Source of the DNA: Candidatus Zixiibacteriota bacterium
Lineage (GTDB): Bacteria; Blakebacterota; Blakebacteria; Blakebacterales; Blakebacteraceae
Length of the DNA: 6,233 nt
Assembly (NCBI GenBank): GCA_030604325.1
Contig: JAUVWC010000088.1
Span: 1-6,233, forward strand
Direction of reading: 5' to 3'
Position numbers and translations under genes: made by a program. Below the pieces are notes generated by a model that saw nothing but the letters and a program-made list of their open reading frames with translations, was not told the origin of the DNA and did no database searches. Shown here piece after piece: positions 4,646 through 6,233 of the stretch (the stretch's first letter is position 1; every line of letters starts with the position of its first letter).

Positions 4646-5413
4646 GTGACAAATCCTCCCGTCAAGATCACCCTCGAATATGATGGCTCCGCCTACCATG
4701 GGTGGCAGCGTCAGCCTAATCGACGGACAGTACAGGGCGAACTGGAGGAAGCTCTTTCCCTTATCTGCCGCGAGCCCATCTCGGTGGCCGGACAGGGAAG
4801 AACCGATCGCGGGGTCCATGCCGAGGGACAGGTGGCTCACGCCTTTATCGGTGCCGAAGATGTGGATCTGCCGGATCTGATGAAGCGCCTCAATGGGCTG
4901 CTGGGATCAACATGCCAGGTACGCGAACTGGTGCTGGAAGAGGAGGGTTTTCACGCCCGCTACAGTGCCATATCCCGGCACTACCGCTACCAGATCACGC
5001 GGGAGTCTTCTCCTCTGAGACGGAGAACCCACTGGTATGTTAAGGACAGGCTCGATATCGAGAAAATCAGGGAGGCGTGCACCCTCTGCCATGGAGAACA
5101 CGATTTCGGTGTCTTCTGCAGCCATAGCAAGGACCAACCGCACACACGTTGCACAGTGACCGCCTTTACATTGGACGAGAAAGGGGCGATCGTTACCTTT
5201 CGTATCGCCGCCAACCGTTTCCTGCATAATATGGTGAGACGGTTGATAGGGGAGATGGTTCTGATCGGCCGCGGCCGCCACAGCGTGGAGTTGTTCAGGT
5301 CACGTCTGGACAGCCCCGGTCCGGCCGAGGCCGGCCTCACCGCTCCCCCCCATGGGCTGTTCCTGGAGCGGGTCGTCTATCCAATGGCGAATACCGCCTC
5401 AGAGAACTCATGA
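4646..5413 (+). CDS. truA: tRNA pseudouridine(38-40) synthase
   Basis: TruA converts uridines 38-40 in the anticodon arm of many tRNAs to pseudouridine in the cytoplasm. The 255-residue length is normal. Visible motifs are LEYDGSAYHGWQRQPN (10-25), GRTDRGVHA (51-59) with the catalytic Asp54, the FHARYSAISRHYRY region (102-115), RFLHNMVRRLIG (191-202) and the closing APPHGLFLERVVYP (233-246). All key residues are present and the frame is intact. The start is GTG (4646-4648), with AGGA seven bases upstream; the next residues (TNPPVKITLEYDG) fit the family start, so no longer N-terminus is needed. The gene diverges from the small membrane protein gene and is followed after 74 bases by tal, possibly on the same transcript. 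Confidence 0.96.
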   Translation: MTNPPVKITLEYDGSAYHGWQRQPNRRTVQGELEEALSLICREPISVAGQGRTDRGVHAEGQVAHAFIGAEDVDLPDLMKRLNGLLGSTCQVRELVLEEEGFHARYSAISRHYRYQITRESSPLRRRTHWYVKDRLDIEKIREACTLCHGEHDFGVFCSHSKDQPHTRCTVTAFTLDEKGAIVTFRIAANRFLHNMVRRLIGEMVLIGRGRHSVELFRSRLDSPGPAEAGLTAPPHGLFLERVVYPMANTASENS

Positions 5414-5421
5414 CGCACTAG

Positions 5422-5450
5422 TTGGTTAGCAGTATTTTATAAAGTAATAG
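5422..5450 (+). promoter_or_regulatory. AT-rich possible promoter of tal
   Basis: The 74-base gap between truA and tal holds an AT-rich patch with TTGGTT (5422-5427), a 17-base spacer and TAATAG (5445-5450); TATAAA (5438-5443) is an alternative -10. Both hexamers are weak matches (3/6), so tal may also be read through from truA. No terminator is visible in the gap. Confidence 0.3.
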
Positions 5451-5487
5451 ATGAGGTGTCTGGCTTGACTTTCAATGGAGGAGCCGC

Positions 5488-6156
5488 ATGAAGTTTTTCC
5501 TCGATACGGCCAATGTGGCCCAGATCCGCGAAGCCAACGACCTGGGGATACTTGATGGGGTGACGACTAATCCCTCACTGGTGGCCAAGGAGGGGAGAGA
5601 GCACCACGATCTGTTGAAGGAGATATGCGGGATTGTGGACGGACCGGTCTCAGCAGAGGTGCTGTCGCTAGAGAAGGAAGGGATGGTGGAGGAAGCGCGC
5701 ATGCTCGCCTCGATACACCCCAACATTGTCGTGAAGCTGCCGATAATTCCGGAGGGATTGAAGGCCTGTAAGGTGCTGGTTGCCGAAGGGATAAGGATCA
5801 ACATGACGTTGATCTTCAACCCTGCTCAGGCACTGATGTGCGCCAAAGCAGGCGCTACCTATGTCAGCCCTTTCCTCGGGCGGTTGGACGACATCCAGCA
5901 CGACGGCATGGAACTGGTAGCCCAGCTGGTGACGATCATGCGCAATTACAGCTTCGAGACCCAGATCATTGCGGCCAGTATCCGCAACCCCCTGCATGTT
6001 GTGCGCGCGGCGATGCTCGGGGCGCATGTCATAACCATCCCGCACAAGGTTATGATGCAGATCTTCAAGCACCCGCTTACCGACATTGGAATAGAGCGAT
6101 TCCTTGCCGACGCCCGCAAAGCCCAGGAGACACTCGAGGCCGGCACCTCTACCTGA
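5488..6156 (+). CDS. tal: Small-type transaldolase
   Basis: The 222-residue TIM-barrel enzyme transfers dihydroxyacetone units between sugar phosphates in the non-oxidative pentose phosphate pathway. Conserved parts are FLDTAN (4-9) with Asp6, GVTTNPS (24-30) with Asn28, VVKLP (81-85) with the Schiff-base Lys83, NMTLIFN (105-111), and AASIRNP (162-168) with the phosphate-binding Arg166. The same fold includes fructose-6-phosphate aldolase, but Glu57 (Gln in the aldolase) and Phe129 (Tyr in the aldolase) mark this as a transaldolase. The length is usual for the short TalC-type subfamily, about 100 residues shorter than E. coli TalB. The ATG has GGAGGAG (5477-5483) four bases upstream. It lies 74 bases after truA in the same direction. 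Confidence 0.93.
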   Translation: MKFFLDTANVAQIREANDLGILDGVTTNPSLVAKEGREHHDLLKEICGIVDGPVSAEVLSLEKEGMVEEARMLASIHPNIVVKLPIIPEGLKACKVLVAEGIRINMTLIFNPAQALMCAKAGATYVSPFLGRLDDIQHDGMELVAQLVTIMRNYSFETQIIAASIRNPLHVVRAAMLGAHVITIPHKVMMQIFKHPLTDIGIERFLADARKAQETLEAGTST

Positions 6157-6176
6157 GAGGCAATTAATGCGAGCAT

Positions 6177-6224
6177 ATGGAAATGAGGGAACATGAGCTC
6201 CGGTTGGTGGTGAAGATAGTATGA
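6177..6224 (+). other. Possible 15-codon leader frame overlapping a possible next start
   Basis: After tal there is an ATG at 6177-6179 opening a 15-codon frame (MEMREHELRLVVKIV) that ends at TGA 6222-6224. That stop overlaps an ATG (6221-6223) as ATGA. The arrangement resembles a coupled gene start, but the peptide has no clear Shine-Dalgarno site and is very short. Confidence 0.2.
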
Positions 6225-6233
6225 ATAGACGCA
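6221..6233 (+). CDS. Possible start of a further gene, cut by the window edge
   Basis: Only four codons (MNRR) and one base are visible from the ATG at 6221-6223. The frame is closed by a stop at 6194-6196, so no earlier in-frame start exists. The purine-rich GGTGGTGAAG upstream is a weak ribosome site. It would be the next gene after tal, on the same strand. The product cannot be known from this window. Confidence 0.3.

Noticed and set aside
6193..6213. Tiny frame MSSGWW with two Trp codons after tal, resembling a trp leader peptide
   Set aside because: Six codons are too few, no attenuator hairpins are visible in the remaining 20 bases, and the following gene is unknown.

Overview
The window carries six chromosomal genes that are intact or nearly so, one gene cut by the left edge, one broken gene and several regulatory sites. 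The DNA is moderately GC-rich. Genes mostly have clear Shine-Dalgarno sites, and one protein is a lipoprotein whose Asp at +2 would matter in a cell with an outer membrane. This suggests an uncultured Gram-negative bacterium, perhaps of the FCB superphylum or a neighbouring candidate phylum; that placement is inference only. I see no mobile element, CRISPR array, tRNA or rRNA.

Left part (1-1780). The minus strand holds the 5' end of an EamA/DMT-type transporter (1-104), then an intrinsic terminator, then a lipoprotein of the endonuclease/exonuclease/phosphatase (EEP) fold (322-1425). A 355-bp divergent intergenic region with several small repeats separates this lipoprotein from a plus-strand regulator.

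Centre (1781-4298). An NtrC-type sigma-54 response regulator is encoded by 1781-3191, but one extra base at about 2900 separates its receiver and AAA+ domains from its Fis-type DNA-binding domain. The second piece has its own ATG and Shine-Dalgarno-like sequence. After a 237-bp gap containing a near-match to a sigma-54 promoter come ssb (3429-3848) and a coupled unknown gene (3845-4198, TTG start overlapping the ssb stop). The unit ends in a foldable 3' region and a strong TTCG-loop terminator.

Right part (4299-6233). A convergent gene for a 62-residue two-helix membrane protein has a near-consensus promoter overlapped by a palindrome. It diverges from truA (tRNA pseudouridine synthase), which is followed by a small-type transaldolase gene (tal). 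The window ends at a possible start codon of a further gene.

Functionally this is housekeeping (ssb, truA, tal) mixed with a regulator and surface proteins. No classical defence or biosynthetic system is visible. The points most worth a second look are the split regulator with a sigma-54-like site downstream, the SSB without the usual C-terminal tip together with its coupled unknown partner, and the structured 3' region before the terminator.
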